Positions 1-6,470 of a DNA stretch of 10,395 nucleotides are shown one piece after another (the stretch's first letter is position 1; every line of letters begins with the position of its first letter). Position numbers and translations under genes: made by a program. The notes beneath the pieces were generated by a model. That model did no database searches, had not been told where the DNA came from, and saw nothing but the letters and a program-made list of their open reading frames with translations. Origin of the DNA: Acidobacteriota bacterium (GTDB lineage: Bacteria; Acidobacteriota; Terriglobia; Terriglobales; Acidobacteriaceae); contig JAJZDO010000704.1 in the NCBI GenBank assembly GCA_021805955.1, forward strand, positions 1-10,395, given 5' to 3'.

Positions 1-505
1 TGTGCCGGATGCCGCTACGGCGATTGTGCGCATCGTCAAATCCCGCCATAAACCAAGCTCGGTCTATCGCACCACGACGCTCACCGAGGTCCTCACGATG
101 GCTGGTCGCATCGCAACTGGACTCACTGCCGTGCTGATCGCGGTGGCGATGGTGACACTGGCTGTCGGCGGCGTCGGCATTATGAATATCATGCTGGCCA
201 ACGTACGCTCGCGCATTCGCGAGATTGGAATTCGTAAGGCGCTGGGCGCTACCTCGCGCGAGATACGCTTGCAATTCCTGACCGAGGCCGTGATGATCTC
301 GCTGGCCGGAGGACTGGTGGGTACTCTGCTTGGTTTAGGATTGCCACTGGGCGTCCGCGTCTTCACCAGCTACTCCATTCCGATCTCCCCCTGGTCGATC
401 CTGGCAGCTCTTGGCGTCTCTCTCATTGTCGGAGTAGTTTTTGGAACTGTGCCGGCGACACGCGCGGCGCAAATGGATCCGGTGGAGTCCTTGAAATATG
501 AGTAG
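1..505 (+). CDS. MacB/FtsX-type ABC transporter permease, C-terminal part (5' end outside window)
   Basis: This is the last 167 or so residues of an inner-membrane permease subunit that would pair with an ATPase to drive export or an envelope process. The reading frame is open from the window edge, so the GTG at position 2 is probably internal. The first 30 residues look like the end of the periplasmic core domain. They are followed by a helix at about residues 36-65 carrying GGVGIMNIML, the cytoplasmic stretch REIGIRKALGA, a second helix (about 94-118) and a third (about 131-150). It ends with the family-typical ATRAAQMDPVESLKYE. The GIMNIML and REIGIRKALGA motifs are hallmarks of the MacB family in the FtsX superfamily. 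The substrate cannot be told. A small membrane ORF starts 6 nt after the stop codon, so the two may be co-translated. Confidence 0.9.
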   Translation, partial: VPDAATAIVRIVKSRHKPSSVYRTTTLTEVLTMAGRIATGLTAVLIAVAMVTLAVGGVGIMNIMLANVRSRIREIGIRKALGATSREIRLQFLTEAVMISLAGGLVGTLLGLGLPLGVRVFTSYSIPISPWSILAALGVSLIVGVVFGTVPATRAAQMDPVESLKYE

Positions 506-511
506 TCAACA

Positions 512-682
512 ATGAATAGCCAAGAGCAGACAAACCAGAATTACCCTGAAAACGAGCAGAAGGACGCAACGCAGTCTGAAGGGCCCAACCTGTATCTGTT
601 GTATGCCTTGCTTGCACTGGCGCTCATCGCTGCGATGGTGCTTGCAGCGGCGATTGTCCGGCCATTTTATCTACTTCGATAA
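512..682 (+). CDS. Small single-pass membrane protein, 56 aa, function unknown
   Basis: The ATG at 512 opens a 56-codon frame ending in TAA at 680-682. The first 25 residues are hydrophilic and rich in Asn, Gln and Glu (MNSQEQTNQN start). They are followed by one clear hydrophobic helix at about residues 27-50 (LYLLYALLALALIAAMVLAA) and a short tail, RPFYLLR. The positive charge at the C-terminal end of the helix is compatible with a small anchored protein. The gene begins 6 nt after the ABC permease stop and has no good Shine-Dalgarno sequence, which suggests translational coupling to the permease. Its last 59 nt overlap, on the opposite strand, the 3' end of the Trm112-like gene. I do not recognise a family. 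The charge and hydrophobicity pattern argue that it is real, but coding by chance is possible. Confidence 0.55.
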   Translation: MNSQEQTNQNYPENEQKDATQSEGPNLYLLYALLALALIAAMVLAAAIVRPFYLLR

Positions 683-875
683 TTGTTTTTCGGGCGCTTT
701 CGGAGATCAGCACGGCAATTCCGTCTTTCACCGGATACTCGCGTCCGCACCCTTGGCAGTGAATTTTCACGGTTCCGGCATCCAGTGTGGAGCGTCGAAG
801 CTCTGACTGGCAGACTGGACATGCCAGCAGGGGTAACGCCTGGTCCAGTTGTTCAAGAAGCTGCGGCGAGGACAA
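624..875 (-). CDS. Trm112-like (UPF0434/YcaR type) zinc-ribbon protein
   Basis: This is a small protein with a single zinc ribbon. Two Cys pairs, LACPVCQSELRR and IHCQGCGREYPVKDGIAVLI, are the signature of the Trm112p-like family. The eukaryotic member activates methyltransferases; the bacterial members are mostly uncharacterised. The frame is also open upstream to an ATG at 917, which would overlap the plsX stop by 20 nt and add 14 residues (97 aa in total). That ATG has no Shine-Dalgarno sequence. The TTG at 873-875 has GGGAG (complement of 882-886) 6 nt upstream and gives an 83-aa protein starting MSSPQLLEQ, so I prefer it with limited certainty. About 25 residues follow the usual family core. 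It is the last gene of the DUF177-rpmF-plsX operon. Its 3' end overlaps the 56-aa plus-strand ORF by 59 nt. Confidence 0.82.
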   Translation of the reverse strand: MSSPQLLEQLDQALPLLACPVCQSELRRSTLDAGTVKIHCQGCGREYPVKDGIAVLISESARKTIIEVDKMAGQSPLQAPSQR

Positions 876-897
876 GTCTGACTCCCGTGCGAAAGAA

Positions 898-1950
898 TTA
901 TTGCACTGCAATCTCATCGGAAGCGGTATTTGTCGTCGTATGCGGACGACTAGCAAGTTCATGCTCGATATGGCTGTTGATCTCCGCTCGCGCAAACTCC
1001 ATGGCAACGCGGATGCTATTCAAAACAGCAATTTCGTTTGATGAGCCATGCGCAATGATGCAGATGCCGCGTACTCCCAGCAGAGGAGCGCCGCCATACT
1101 CGTTGTAGTCCAGCCTGCGTCTGAAGTTGTTGAATGCCTTGCGCGAGAGCATCGCGCCCACCTGCGCCGTCACGGTTTGCGTCAGCGACTCGCGTAACAG
1201 ATCGCGAAACAAGCGGCCAATGCCTTCTCCGGTTTTGAGTGCCACATTGCCAATAAACCCATCGCAGACAATCACATCAGCGCTTCCGTTGAAGATGTCG
1301 CGCCCCTCGACATTGCCGGTAAAGTGAATTGGGAGCGCGCGAAGCAGCGGAAAAGCCTCACGTGTGAGTTCGTTGCCTTTGGATTCTTCTTCGCCGATCG
1401 AAAGCAAGCCTACGCGCGGTCGTTCAATCTTCAGCACGCTGCGCGCAAACATCTCGCCCATGATCGCGAACTGCTCCAGATTGTGAGCCTTGCAATCGAC
1501 ATTGGCGCCAACATCGAGCAGGACACACGGCGATCCGGTCACCGTGGGCATCTGGGCCGTGAGGGCAGGACGATCCACGCCGGGAATCGCGCCCAGCACC
1601 ATCTTGGCTGTTGCCATCGCCGCGCCGGTGTTTCCGGCCGTCACAAAGCCGGCAACTTTCTTTTCACGCACCAGCTTCAGGCCCACTCGCATGGAACTGT
1701 CTCGCTTGGTGCGAACAGCATGGGCGGCCTTTTCTTCCATGCCGATCCGTTCGGAGGCATGGTGAATCTGGATCGGCAAATCCTCGTCTTCCAGATATTC
1801 ATCCAGAAGATCGCGTAACTCCGGCTCCGGGCCGACCAGGTGAACCCGCACAGGAAGGGATTTACAAGCCAGAATTGCTCCACGGATCTCCGGCTCGGGT
1901 GCTTTGTCCGAGCCGAATGCGTCGAGCGCGATATCGATCAATTTTGCCAT
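898..1950 (-). CDS. plsX: Phosphate acyltransferase PlsX
   Basis: PlsX is a peripheral membrane enzyme that converts acyl-ACP and phosphate into acyl-phosphate, the donor used by PlsY for the first acylation of glycerol-3-phosphate in phospholipid synthesis. The 350-aa length is normal for the family. Visible motifs in order are DAFGSDKAP (10-18), TAGNTGA (104-110), DVGAN (146-150), SIGEEESKGNEL (184-195), GNVEGRD (212-218), CDGFIGNVALKT (229-240), YGGAPLLGV (285-293) and HGSSN (301-305). The usual N-terminal DxMGGD is DAFGSD here, a mild variation. The ATG at 1950 is 13 nt after the rpmF stop and has no purine-rich Shine-Dalgarno sequence before it, so initiation may depend on ribosomes finishing rpmF. 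The neighbourhood DUF177-rpmF-plsX is the classic bacterial arrangement and supports the call. Confidence 0.97.
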   Translation of the reverse strand: MAKLIDIALDAFGSDKAPEPEIRGAILACKSLPVRVHLVGPEPELRDLLDEYLEDEDLPIQIHHASERIGMEEKAAHAVRTKRDSSMRVGLKLVREKKVAGFVTAGNTGAAMATAKMVLGAIPGVDRPALTAQMPTVTGSPCVLLDVGANVDCKAHNLEQFAIMGEMFARSVLKIERPRVGLLSIGEEESKGNELTREAFPLLRALPIHFTGNVEGRDIFNGSADVIVCDGFIGNVALKTGEGIGRLFRDLLRESLTQTVTAQVGAMLSRKAFNNFRRRLDYNEYGGAPLLGVRGICIIAHGSSNEIAVLNSIRVAMEFARAEINSHIEHELASRPHTTTNTASDEIAVQ

Positions 1951-1963
1951 TGGAGGCGAAGGA

Positions 1964-2152
1964 TTAGCTGACTGCGGTCTTGCTTTCCAGGACTGCGCGG
2001 CCTTTGTACTCGCCGCACTTGGGGCATGCGCGATGCGGGAGCTTCTTTTCCTGGCAGTTCGGGCAAATGGAGAGCGATCCGGCGGTCAGAAAATCGTGGG
2101 ACCGGCGGAGCGCCGTGCGACGCTTCGAGTGACGTCGTTTCGGATTAGGCAT
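1964..2152 (-). CDS. rpmF: Large-subunit ribosomal protein bL32
   Basis: This 62-aa basic protein of the 50S subunit begins MPNPKRRHSKRRTALRRSHD, the standard L32 N-terminus. It carries two Cys pairs, CPNC (30-33) and CPKC (43-46), so it is the zinc-binding (C+) form rather than the cysteine-free paralogue some bacteria use under zinc limitation. The core ends in GEYKGRAVL, also typical. The ATG at 2150-2152 has AAGGAA (complement of 2159-2164) a few nt upstream. It lies 66 nt after the DUF177 gene and 13 nt before plsX, inside one minus-strand operon. Confidence 0.97.
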   Translation of the reverse strand: MPNPKRRHSKRRTALRRSHDFLTAGSLSICPNCQEKKLPHRACPKCGEYKGRAVLESKTAVS

Positions 2153-2218
2153 GACAAATTCCTTTCGGGCAACTACTCATCGACTTACAGCCGACTTGAA
2201 CCGCTTCTCCATCAACCC

Positions 2219-2764
2219 TCAGGAGCGACTCTCCAGCTTGGAGAGTGGACTCCAACGGGGGTCCACCGCACGTTCCGAGCAGCCGCAGCTTGACTCGTTT
2301 CGATTCTGGCCACAGACGGGACAGAGACCCTTGCATTCCGGTTGACAGAGTGTTCTGGCAGGCAATGCAAGCAGAACCTGCTCACGCAGGACATCTTCCA
2401 GTTGCATACTACCTTTTTCATAATACCCGATTTCCGTCTCCTGTGTGGAGATCGAACGCTCCGCACCCGCCTCATCGACGCCAAGAGGGCGAAAGAGCAG
2501 ATCGAACTCCGCGGCAAGCGCTTGTCGCACAGGCTCGACGCAGCGTGCGCAGGGAACCTCAAACTCTCCGGCAAAGTGTCCCCGAAGTCGAATATCCGCA
2601 ACAATTTCGTCCGGGCCGCGCTGTTCATGCAGCACCTCGGCGCGTCCGTCAGCGTGCAAGTTGTCAACCAGGCTTGCTTCTTCGCCGAAGTCAATCGCTC
2701 CAGCGGGCAATTCAACGGAAAAATCGACTGCTTCCCGCTCCAGATCCTGCACTGTAAATCTCAT
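2219..2764 (-). CDS. DUF177/YceD family protein, linked to ribosome assembly
   Basis: The protein has 181 aa from the ATG at 2762-2764, which has GGGGGAG 6 nt upstream. It starts MRFTVQDLEREAVDF, as expected for DUF177. The middle contains RLRGHFAGEFEVPCARCVEPV with Cys72 and Cys75. The C-terminal third has a dense cysteine cluster: C140, C144, C148, C151, C160 and C162 in LCQPECKGLCPVCGQNRN and the following residues, which probably binds zinc. Family members (YceD in E. coli, DUF177 in plants) are known to sit next to rpmF and have been linked to 23S rRNA processing and large-subunit biogenesis. A second in-frame ATG at 2827, also with its own Shine-Dalgarno sequence, would add 21 residues. 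I prefer 2764 because the added residues (MLDPRRDGC onward) do not resemble the family. Confidence 0.9.
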   Translation of the reverse strand: MRFTVQDLEREAVDFSVELPAGAIDFGEEASLVDNLHADGRAEVLHEQRGPDEIVADIRLRGHFAGEFEVPCARCVEPVRQALAAEFDLLFRPLGVDEAGAERSISTQETEIGYYEKGSMQLEDVLREQVLLALPARTLCQPECKGLCPVCGQNRNESSCGCSERAVDPRWSPLSKLESRS

Positions 2765-2770
2765 CGTCGG

Positions 2771-2777
2771 CTCCCCC
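2771..2777 (-). promoter_or_regulatory. Shine-Dalgarno site for the DUF177 gene (preferred start)
   Basis: The minus strand reads GGGGGAG, then 6 nt, then ATG at 2764. This places translation initiation at the codon where the DUF177 homology begins. It competes with another AGGAG-type site further upstream, described separately. Confidence 0.6.
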
Positions 2778-2831
2778 GCTTCATCCGTTTTCTCTATCCG
2801 GCAGCCATCTCTCCTCGGATCGAGCATCAAC

Positions 2832-2838
2832 TCTCCTT
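2832..2838 (-). promoter_or_regulatory. Second Shine-Dalgarno site, for an upstream in-frame start of the DUF177 gene
   Basis: The minus strand reads AAGGAGA followed by GTTG and ATG at 2825-2827, an almost ideal ribosome binding site. The TTG at 2830 is in the same frame. From this ATG the frame runs without a stop into the DUF177 coding region and gives a 21-residue hydrophilic extension. Either the protein has two forms or the upstream start is the real one. Confidence 0.5.
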
Positions 2839-2886
2839 ATTATCCGCGAATTTGGCTCGACCGCGCTTGTCGCCGACTCATCCTTC

Positions 2887-2914
2887 AGATTATCGCCGTC
2901 TGGTCCACATTCAA
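2887..2914 (-). promoter_or_regulatory. Weak candidate housekeeping promoter for the DUF177-rpmF-plsX operon
   Basis: On the minus strand TTGAAT (complement of 2909-2914) and TAATCT (complement of 2887-2892) are separated by 16 nt. The match to the sigma-70 consensus is only moderate, about 4 of 6 and 3 of 6. Transcription would start near 2880, leaving about 50 nt before the upstream ATG. Its -35 box would overlap the -35 box of the divergent sigma-28 candidate. I see nothing better in the region. Confidence 0.25.
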
Positions 2915-2937
2915 GTTGCTTCCATTCGCACCGATAA
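2911..2937 (+). promoter_or_regulatory. Candidate sigma-28 (FliA) promoter for the chemoreceptor gene
   Basis: The sequence TCAAGTTG (2911-2918), an 11-nt spacer, then ACCGATAA (2930-2937) matches the enterobacterial FliA consensus TAAAGTTT-N11-GCCGATAA at 6 of 8 and 7 of 8 positions with exact spacing. Transcription would start near 2944, about 100 nt before the chemoreceptor ATG. Chemoreceptor genes are classic members of the flagellar sigma-28 regulon, so site and gene fit together. No test of how often such matches arise by chance was possible. Confidence 0.6.
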
Positions 2938-3042
2938 AGGCCATATACATTGTTTGGCAGGTGCCATGGTTGAGCAAACTCGCACTTGCCACTGCGCTAC
3001 GCGTTCACACGGGGCACCGATCTTTGTCGAGGAGCATTCTCA

Positions 3043-4758
3043 ATGACTTTTTTCCGTAACCTTCCCGTCTCCCGCAAGTTTACGGCCGCCTTTGGGCTGG
3101 TCTGCCTGCTCTGTCTCCTGCTTGGAGGCTTCACGATTCTTGCCTTTCGTTCCGTCACAGAAAAGGCAGCAGACGTTCGTGACAATACTCTTCCTTCCCT
3201 GATTACTCTTGGATCAATTGACACCGCGTTCAATGCAGGCCGCCGCGCGGAACTGGCACTGCTCCTCTGCCCCGCATCCGATTGCCGCCAGATGGAGCAA
3301 CAGCGCTATCAGCAGGCGAGGGAGGACTACAACCGAGCGCTGCAAAGCTATATTCCCATGATTGCTTATCCCGGTGAGCGCGAGATGTACAACCAGTTCA
3401 GCGCGACAGCGGATCGTTACAACCAGATTGCCGCTCGTGTGCTTTCCGATGTCTCCAGTAACAACATGGGCGATGCGCTGGACCAGATCATGTCCGATGC
3501 GGCAGTGAAGTCCTTCGATCAGGCATTGAAGGAGATCGACCAGACGCGTCAGCTCAATCTGCGCTTTGGCACAGCCAGCGCGATGGAAGCAGCCACCACG
3601 GCAAGTCGCTCCACGTGGATTACGCTCGCTGTCTCCGCTTTTGTGCTTCTTTTTTGCGTCGTCATCGGGTTAATCCTCACGCGGATGATCGCACCGCCTC
3701 TGGTCGCCGTCACGCGCGCGCTGGAGCAGCTTGCCGAGCGCGATTTGACCGCTGGAGTCGAAGTCGGCGGTGAGGATGAAGTCGGTCGCCTGGGACGCGC
3801 ACTCAATCGCTGTGTCTCTGCCATGAGCGGCGTCATCGAGTCTGTTGCCACGGGGGTTGGCACTTTGTCTGCCGCAGCCGAGGAGCTGAGTGTACGTACC
3901 CGGGAAACCAGTGGAAACACCCACGCGCAATCCGACAGAACCAACCAGATTGCCGCTGCTGCGCAGGAGATGACGGCCACCATCGGCGAGATCAGCCAGA
4001 ATGCCGAGGCTGCTGCCGGAGCCAGCCGCCAGTCTGCGGAAAAAGCCAACGAAGGTGGAACCGTCATGCAAGCCGCTGCTGAGACCATGCAGCGTATCTC
4101 TTCCGCATCGGCTTCCGTCGCCGGGAAGATGAACGAGCTGGCAAGCCGTTCCATGGAGATTGGAAAAGTAGTGACCGTCATTCAGGAGATCAGCGAACAG
4201 ACCAACCTGCTGGCTCTCAACGCAGCCATTGAGGCCGCACGCGCCGGCGAGCACGGGCGCGGATTTGCCGTAGTTGCCGGTGAGGTCCGGCGTCTTGCCG
4301 AGCGAACGCGCTCCGCCACCCAGGAAATCTCCGCCACGATCGAAAGCATCCAGGAAGAGACCCGCCAGACGCTTGACCTCATGCAGGGTTCACAGATTGC
4401 TGTTGAGAGCGGTATTGATGAGACTTCACGCGCCCGCAATAGTCTGGAGGCGATCATCGCCTCTGCCCGCGAAGTCGAGCACATGATTCATCTCATCGCC
4501 ACGGCAGCTACGGAGCAGACAGCGGCAGCAGGTGAAATTTCAGAATCAGCTTCACAGATATCGCAGCTTGCCACGGAAAATTCACATGCGTCGGAAGAGA
4601 CCGCCGAAGGCTGTCGTCAGCTCACCGTGCTCGCCAGCGATCTTGACGGAGTCATCCGCCAATTTCATATCGGCGAGGAGCGCCAGCAAGGAGGGCGCTG
4701 GGGAAATTCCGCTTCATCGCCCATTTCTTCAATGAGTCCGGTTTCCGCTGTGCGTTGA
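3043..4758 (+). CDS. Transmembrane methyl-accepting chemotaxis protein
   Basis: This 571-aa chemoreceptor passes ligand signals to CheA/CheW at the cell pole. Layout: short cytoplasmic N-terminus, TM1 at about 14-36, a periplasmic helical region of about 150 residues compatible with a four-helix-bundle sensor, TM2 at about 190-213, HAMP domain at about 212-264, and a coiled-coil signalling domain to about 540. The hairpin tip [20 protein letters not shown] (382-401) followed by [20 protein letters not shown] is near-invariant in the family and marks the kinase contact. The start is set by GAGGAG (3029-3034) 8 nt before the ATG at 3043; an upstream in-frame ATG at 2986 lacks comparable support. 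The C-terminal tail is Ser-rich and ends SAVR, with no NWETF-type pentapeptide for CheR/CheB tethering. The sensor holds two Cys, C76 and C81. The ligand is unknown. No che genes lie nearby, so it is an orphan receptor in this window. Confidence 0.95.
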   Translation: MTFFRNLPVSRKFTAAFGLVCLLCLLLGGFTILAFRSVTEKAADVRDNTLPSLITLGSIDTAFNAGRRAELALLLCPASDCRQMEQQRYQQAREDYNRALQSYIPMIAYPGEREMYNQFSATADRYNQIAARVLSDVSSNNMGDALDQIMSDAAVKSFDQALKEIDQTRQLNLRFGTASAMEAATTASRSTWITLAVSAFVLLFCVVIGLILTRMIAPPLVAVTRALEQLAERDLTAGVEVGGEDEVGRLGRALNRCVSAMSGVIESVATGVGTLSAAAEELSVRTRETSGNTHAQSDRTNQIAAAAQEMTATIGEISQNAEAAAGASRQSAEKANEGGTVMQAAAETMQRISSASASVAGKMNELASRSMEIGKVVTVIQEISEQTNLLALNAAIEAARAGEHGRGFAVVAGEVRRLAERTRSATQEISATIESIQEETRQTLDLMQGSQIAVESGIDETSRARNSLEAIIASAREVEHMIHLIATAATEQTAAAGEISESASQISQLATENSHASEETAEGCRQLTVLASDLDGVIRQFHIGEERQQGGRWGNSASSPISSMSPVSAVR

Positions 4759-4827
4759 ACGCCGCAGAGAGGATGAAACTCCAGGATACGGGATGGGTGG
4801 GAGTGCGACAGCCCAGTCGGCTTCAGG

Positions 4828-4867
4828 GTCGCTGTTGGGTATCAGGCCATTGAATCCAACCAGCGAC
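4828..4867. repeat. Inverted repeat, 11-bp stem with one bulge
   Basis: GTCGCTG (4828-4834) pairs perfectly with CAGCGAC (4861-4867), and TTGG (4835-4838) pairs with CCAA (4856-4859). One C is bulged, and the loop is 17 nt. It is not followed by a T-tract, so it is not a standard intrinsic terminator. Confidence 0.6.
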
Positions 4868-4880
4868 TGCCATTTTGGCA
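4868..4880. repeat. Small hairpin directly abutting the larger inverted repeat
   Basis: TGCCA (4868-4872), a TTT loop, then TGGCA (4876-4880) forms a perfect 5-bp stem. It begins at the nucleotide immediately after the larger stem ends, so the two could stack in RNA. Confidence 0.5.
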
Positions 4881-5010
4881 TCGAAACGAATTGTGCCCTG
4901 ACGCTGGCTGTGCATAAGACTGTTCGTTCGTTTTGAATCGTCAGTGTGTTAGCCTCCGGTTGAGGAGAGGTTTGCAATCATTCACTTCCTGTCCTTGTGG
5001 AGATTCTGGC

Positions 5011-6417
5011 ATGAGCGCCGTTCAATATGACTTAATCGTGGTTGGCTCTGGCCCTTCTGGCCAGCGCGCGGCTGTCGCTGCTTCCAAACTGAAGAAGCGT
5101 GTCGCCGTCGTCGAGTCGCGCTCAGTTGTGGGTGGCGTCTGCGTCAATACAGGTACGATCCCATCCAAGACCATGCGCGAAGCCGTGTTGCATCTTTCCG
5201 GCTATAGCTATCGCACCGTTTATGGAATGAATTATCGCGTCAAAGAGAAGATCACCATCGACGATCTCGCTTTTCGCGTTCAGGGCGTCATCAAAACCGA
5301 GATTGATGTCACCGAAGCTCAGCTTTCGCGCAACGGGATTGACGTCATTCACGGCGTAGCCAGCTTCATTGATCCACAAACGATTCGCGTCTCCGGGCCG
5401 GAGAATGAGTCTACGCTTCAGTCTGAGCGGATCATCCTTGCTGTGGGCACCAAGCCGGCATCATCGGATCGCGTTCCCATCAACGGCAAAACCATCATCA
5501 ACAGCGACTTCATCATGAACCTGCCCAAGCTGCCGCGGACGCTCATCGTGGTGGGTGGCGGCGTCATCGGCGTTGAGTATGCCTGCATGTTCGCCATCCT
5601 GGGCGTGCGCGTCACGGTCATTGAAAAGCGCAACCGACTGTTGGAGTTCGCCGATCAGGAGATTATTGAGACGCTCAGCTATCACTTGCGCGACAGTCGT
5701 GTCACCATGCGTCTGGGCGAAGAACTGGACAGCGTGGAAGAGCTTGCGGACGGAACCGTAGTTGCAAACCTGAAAAGTCAGAAGAAAGTCTCAGGGGACG
5801 CATTGCTCTACGCGGTTGGACGCCAGGGAAATATTGACGATCTCAACCTTGAAGCTGCTGGTATTCATGCCGATGCGCGAGGGCGCATTCCCGTGGATGA
5901 GCACTTCCACACGAATATTCCAAATATCTACGCGGTTGGCGACGTTATCGGATTCCCATCGCTGGCCTCGGTGTCCATGGAGCAGGGGCGAATCGCCGTT
6001 GCTCGCGCTTTCAACGACATGAACACCATCTCCAACCCCAGCTTTTATCCCTATGGCATCTACACCATTCCGGAGATCAGCTTTATCGGCAAGACCGAAG
6101 AGCAGTTGACCGAAGAGGACGTGCCCTATGAGGTCGGGATGGCCTACTACCGTGAGGTTGCGCGTGGCCAGATCCGTGGCGACACCACTGGTCGGCTCAA
6201 GCTCATCTTTCATCGCGATACGCGCAAGGTGCTCGGAGTTCACATCATCGGCGAGGGTGCCAGCGAGCTGGTGCATATCGGCCAGGCGGTCATGACTCTG
6301 GGCGGCACGGTGGACTACTTCATCGAGACTGTCTTCAACTATCCCACCCTTGCCGAATGCTACAAGGTTGCAGCCTTCAACGGTGTTGGTCGTCTCCATC
6401 GCTATCAAAACGACTGA
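5011..6417 (+). CDS. sthA: Si-specific soluble pyridine nucleotide transhydrogenase
   Basis: This cytosolic FAD enzyme interconverts NADPH + NAD+ and NADP+ + NADH and is mainly used to drain excess NADPH. At 468 aa it has the usual length. FAD binding: IVVGSGPSGQRAA (9-21). The active-site stretch is GGVCVNTGTIPSKTMREAV (41-59): Cys44 is kept, but the second cysteine of the lipoamide-dehydrogenase disulfide is Thr49. NAD(P) binding: VVGGGVIGVEYA (180-191), with an acidic residue, E205, at the end of strand 2. Second FAD motif: AVGD (308-311). Near the C-terminus NYPTLAE (443-449) replaces the HPT catalytic His motif of lipoamide dehydrogenase. The Thr for Cys and Asn-Tyr for His changes are what separates SthA from its dehydrogenase relatives. 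The start ATG at 5011 has GTGGAG 8 nt upstream. A ROK gene follows after 53 nt and may be co-transcribed. Confidence 0.94.
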   Translation: MSAVQYDLIVVGSGPSGQRAAVAASKLKKRVAVVESRSVVGGVCVNTGTIPSKTMREAVLHLSGYSYRTVYGMNYRVKEKITIDDLAFRVQGVIKTEIDVTEAQLSRNGIDVIHGVASFIDPQTIRVSGPENESTLQSERIILAVGTKPASSDRVPINGKTIINSDFIMNLPKLPRTLIVVGGGVIGVEYACMFAILGVRVTVIEKRNRLLEFADQEIIETLSYHLRDSRVTMRLGEELDSVEELADGTVVANLKSQKKVSGDALLYAVGRQGNIDDLNLEAAGIHADARGRIPVDEHFHTNIPNIYAVGDVIGFPSLASVSMEQGRIAVARAFNDMNTISNPSFYPYGIYTIPEISFIGKTEEQLTEEDVPYEVGMAYYREVARGQIRGDTTGRLKLIFHRDTRKVLGVHIIGEGASELVHIGQAVMTLGGTVDYFIETVFNYPTLAECYKVAAFNGVGRLHRYQND

Positions 6418-6470
6418 GGATTGCCGTCGTCTGCGCAGAGGCATAGAATCTGGAGTTTTGGAGGGTATCG

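Larger units (their letters stand above)
4759..5010. other. Non-coding region between chemoreceptor and transhydrogenase genes
   Basis: This 252-nt gap has no convincing coding frame. It contains two adjacent inverted repeats at 4828-4880. No intrinsic terminator with a T-run follows the chemoreceptor stop. A Shine-Dalgarno sequence for the next gene lies at 4997-5002 (GTGGAG). I could not pick a convincing promoter. The weak pair TTGTGC/TAAGAC near 4890-4920 is too far from consensus to call. Confidence 0.6.

Noticed and set aside
1324..1818. 164-codon plus-strand open frame opposite plsX
   Set aside because: It is antisense to conserved plsX motifs and has no recognisable domain.
2342..3046. 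234-codon plus-strand open frame opposite the DUF177 gene and across the intergenic gap
   Set aside because: It is antisense to the cysteine-rich DUF177 gene, resembles no family and ends beside the chemoreceptor start without a plausible role.
3549..4254. Long minus-strand open frames (194 and 210 codons) inside the chemoreceptor gene
   Set aside because: They are antisense to a clear receptor domain, have no domain of their own and are explained by high GC and codon bias.
4729..4977. Minus-strand open frame of 82 codons across the chemoreceptor-sthA gap
   Set aside because: It overlaps the chemoreceptor 3' end, shows no recognisable domain, membrane segment or convincing ribosome binding site, and its composition fits a non-coding gap with inverted repeats. 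Homologues in relatives would change this view.
5791..6444. 217-codon minus-strand open frame opposite the sthA 3' half
   Set aside because: It is the antisense shadow of a well-supported enzyme gene, with no family features of its own.
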